Notes under the pieces: model-generated | Databases searched by the model: none | The model's input: only the letters and a program-made list of their open reading frames with translations | What the model was told of the DNA's origin: nothing | Source of the DNA: Plantago elongata | Lineage: Eukaryota; Streptophyta; Magnoliopsida; Lamiales; Plantaginaceae | Length of the DNA: 64,000 bases | Direction of reading: 5' to 3' | Assembly (NCBI GenBank): GCA_036897095.1 | Contig: JAYMSP010000113.1 | Location: 1 to 64,000 of the forward strand | In this document: positions 61,301 through 64,000 of the stretch, piece after piece | Numbering within the stretch: the first letter of the stretch is position 1 | How the letters are laid out: the number at the start of each line of letters is the position of its first letter | Program-made: the position numbers and the translations under genes

Positions 61301-63430
61301 GGTTTTGGTTTTTGAGTATTTTGGTTTGTGAAGAAAGTGAAGAGTGGTTTTGGAGTGATGAGAAAATGGGAATAAGGGTTGGGTTTTAAATGTGAAGGTG
61401 ATGGAGAAAAGTGAAGACACGTGGTGGAAGAGTTTGCAAAGATGAGTGTGTTTTTGCAATATCTTTTGTCTTCTTGAGAGCATTTTCATCACCTTTTGGT
61501 AGAAGATACAGCTAGCTGGTTAATTCCATTGATACACAGACCGAGCTTAATTTAAAGGAGATGAAGATGGAGTTATTACTAGCTTGTCCTATTAATTTGT
61601 GAGATTTTGGACCAACTTTCTACTTAATTTGTTCTTACTCGTTATCAAAATCTATGGATCAGACTTGGTAAAATATTAAAGTCTATGAAGTGGATTTTCT
61701 AAAAGAACTCTATGAATTGAATTTTGTTTGAAAAAAATGTGACATTGTTATGTTATTACATAAATATATGAGATATGTCTTTAAGAAAGTAAAGACAAAT
61801 TAAAATAATTATTTATTGTATTGTTCTACTTTTGTATGGAAAGTAAGTCATTTGTATATAAAAAAGATTATTTTGGACCAGGTCGGTCGTTGAGATTTTG
61901 TTATATAACTTGTATATTTATTATTGAAGTCGTTAAAGACTTATTACAGAATAGTTGGTGGACTTAGTCGTAGATTTGTCGTATGTACGAATTTATTGAT
62001 GAGAACGAATATTTTTTTATTTTGTATGGATGTCAAAGAATGTTCGAATATCATGGGATTCGAGATTGATGTATGTCGTCACAGAATTTTATCGTCTAGC
62101 GGTTAGAATTATTACTCGTTTTTTTAGAGATATATCTTTCTAGTTATGAATTTATGGCAACGTAGATTCTCCTATTCGTATTGGTTGTAGTAATACGTTA
62201 AAAACTAGATTACGCAAACGAATATCAATTGGCGGGTGAAACTTCTTCCGAATGCGTCAGTATAGATTTATGTCGACTTTACAATGATGATGCCTTAGAT
62301 TCTCCATTAAAGTTACGTTGTCGTACTATGTTGGGTTAACTCGTATATAACTACATTGTCGGTGTTGTTACGAGGTCGTTATTTATCACTGAGCGGGTTG
62401 AATACCCAAAGATTTGCACGAGCCTCTTTAGATATATGCATCGATGTCAGCGTATGTTCTTCAACACATTATCGTGCTCTATATACCTTACGAAGGAGTC
62501 TTAGTATATACTCATTTTCTTATCGAGCCAAACTAAGGACTCACCTCGTTTATACTCGACATCGTTCGATTAGGCTCGATCAATTTTATTCTTTTTATAC
62601 TTATTTTTGATTAAACATCTCGAGCTTAAAGTTCGAATCAAATAAACCGAATTAGAACCTATTTATTAATTAATGTACTTAAAGATTAATTCACTTATTT
62701 AATTTACGAGCCGAACCTAGTAATGGGATGATTAACTCGATCGGCTTGACTAGTCAGGCGTTATGTATAGAAATGAAAATGAGCGGTACGAGACTTTTTT
62801 TTTAAAACGTTAAAAATTATACTAATAATTTTAAAAGTGTACAAGAGTATAAGGAACGTTCGGGATTTAAATTTTAAATTACATCAACCTCCTTTAACAC
62901 TATCCAAATTAATATACAAAACATCAATTATAAACCAAATATTTTACCAATGGAATAGAACTGTAGGAGACTATTGATATACCAGAAATTAAGGAATAGA
63001 AATGGAATGAAGGATAATGTTGATATTGTTTGTTGAGATAGGATGAAGATACTTGCTACCGAGTACAAAGGGACGAAACGCGTGACTGTAAACTGCATGC
63101 TTAATTGTGCTGTTAATCACAAATTAATCAATCACCTAGCTACTGTGAAATTTCCTTTTCTCAACAAGGACTAATCATACTAATTTAGTGCTGGACAATG
63201 AAAACAAAGATCATAATATTGATCATAAGCATAACCTTCAAATTTAAACATATTTACAAAATCTTCCATTTCATCTAAACATATTTACAAAATCTTGTTT
63301 CATTAACTTAAACTTGTAAGCTTAGCTACAAAATATGCTCGAACAAGGATCAAGAAAACCAAACCCCACATAATTTACATACATTTCGATATAAACTAAC
63401 TCAAAAATTTTACCCAAACCAAATTAATCA
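61301..63430. other. Intergenic DNA between the LEA_2 gene and the small basic-tailed gene
   Basis: 61301-61500 is the CT-rich leader and promoter of the LEA_2 gene (a TTTAAAA word near 61384-61390 may be its TATA-like box). 61870-62760 is AT-rich yet has many CG dinucleotides and words such as CTCGAT, GAGCCGAAC and TCGAGC, suggesting a diverged hAT-type repeat at 62590-62760. No gene supported. 63050-63430 is spacer and 3' untranslated region. Confidence 0.45.
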
Positions 63431-63781
63431 TCAAACCTTTGCCCTCTTCACGCGACGACGATCATTCTTCGCCATGTTCGTCTGAGTCGTCTCCAATGGC
63501 TTCGAATTCTTATAAATCTCTGTGATCGACCTATACTTCCTTTTTGGCAAAGGTCTATCCACCACAGAACTGAAGCTCCCTGTATTGCTCGATGACACAA
63601 TATCTTCTCCTTCTGTAGTGGTGTCTTCTTCCTCTTGTGATGAATTTCCTCTCAAAGACTTGATCAAGAAGCCTCGTAAATCGTCGATAAAATCGGAACC
63701 GTGATCTCCACCACCGAGGTGAACCAGCTCCAATACGGCCTCCACCTCCTGTTCAGTCATGATCCAGCTCGTCGATTCCAT
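63431..63781 (-). CDS. Small plant protein of unknown function with basic, probably nuclear, C-terminus
   Basis: 116 codons from the ATG at 63779-63781. The frame is open further upstream, but a TATA box at about 63837-63846 lies only some 60 bp before this ATG, so the upstream codons cannot be in the normal transcript. The N-terminus has EQEVEAVLELVHLGGGD (10-26) and a hydrophobic-acidic helix DFIDDLRGFLIKSLRG (30-45). The middle is Glu/Thr/Ser-rich (48-72). The C-terminal half has LPKRKYRSITEIYKNSK (78-94) and ends DRRRVKRAKV (107-116), two basic clusters resembling nuclear localisation signals. I do not recognise the family and give no function. Codon use and GC content resemble the other host genes here. 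Confidence 0.75.
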   Translation of the reverse strand: MESTSWIMTEQEVEAVLELVHLGGGDHGSDFIDDLRGFLIKSLRGNSSQEEEDTTTEGEDIVSSSNTGSFSSVVDRPLPKRKYRSITEIYKNSKPLETTQTNMAKNDRRRVKRAKV

Positions 63782-63836
63782 CCTTGATTTGTTCAGAGAT
63801 TTTTTTGGCGTGATACAATATATGTTCTTATGGTCT

Positions 63837-63846
63837 TTATATATAT
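63837..63846 (-). promoter_or_regulatory. TATA box of the small basic-tailed gene
   Basis: CATATATATAAAG on the minus strand about 56-65 bp upstream of the ATG at 63781. It places transcription start near 63810 and decides between the inner ATG and upstream in-frame codons. Confidence 0.65.
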
Positions 63847-64000
63847 GGACGGAGAAACAAAGGGGTTTGTAGTATGACGAAACTGCCCTATGTAAAATCT
63901 TTGGGAGAAGGTTGAGGTTATGGTCAACGGATATTTCGGAGGACAGAAATGGAATTTGGATAGGTAGCGTAAAGTGTGTTCTGCTATTATAGTACAATAT

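Noticed and set aside
1-64000. CRISPR array, bacterial operons, riboswitches or replication origins
   Set aside because: The sequence is plant nuclear DNA; no regularly spaced short direct repeats with unique spacers and no prokaryotic gene organisation are present.

Overview
The window is nuclear DNA of a flowering plant, almost certainly a eudicot. Evidence: intron-poor NDR1/HIN1-like (NHL, LEA_2) genes of land-plant type, Ty1/copia and Ty3/gypsy LTR elements, CACTA, hAT, PIF/Harbinger and Tourist-like DNA transposons, and very AT-rich spacers. I cannot name the species. LAYOUT: Four host protein genes are supported, all on the minus strand. They are an NHL3/NHL10-type gene cut by the left edge (1-586), an NHL1-type gene (23236-23865), a more distant LEA_2 membrane protein (60524-61300) and a small basic-tailed protein of unknown function (63431-63781). 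Several have a TATA box just upstream, and all are GC-rich islands in AT-rich DNA. Nearly everything between them is transposon-derived. REGION BY REGION: 3009-13294 is a Ty1/copia fossil (5-bp target duplication GTTTG). It carries a non-autonomous CACTA transposon (7896-12769, TSD TCA), which in turn carries a solo LTR of gypsy type (8363-11300, TSD GATAT), giving a three-level nest. About 14590-21290 is a rearranged relict of a second copia family in which one LTR (16609-18271) is shared by two internal pieces. After the NHL1-like gene comes a decayed PIF/Harbinger element with convergent transposase and Myb/SANT-like reading frames (about 25465-27950), then a probable solo LTR (about 28050-29025). 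32030-41360 is a complete-length but coding-dead copia element of the same family as 14590-21290 (TSD AAAAG). Its LTRs carry a tRNA-like box A/box B module. Two inverted copies of a Tourist-like MITE lie at 42180-42337 and 45895-46053, with a GGGTC-rich repeat array between them. 46058-57632 is a Sirevirus-like copia fossil inserted at the edge of the second MITE. In its post-RNase H region sits a hAT-type element (54804-55844) that has captured a piece of a LINE endonuclease. 57633-64000 returns to host DNA with the last two genes. HOW IT FITS TOGETHER: The NHL3-type and NHL1-type genes sit side by side in the same orientation in Arabidopsis too, so this looks like an old conserved gene pair pushed about 22 kb apart by nested insertions. 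NHL proteins are plasma-membrane proteins linked to defence and stress signalling. I found no tRNA or rRNA gene, no CRISPR array, no clear miRNA hairpin and no obviously new biochemical system. The novelty lies in transposon architecture: the triple nest, a 131-bp tandem duplication of a primer-site/LTR-end unit, the tRNA-like module in LTRs, and the LINE piece captured by hAT.
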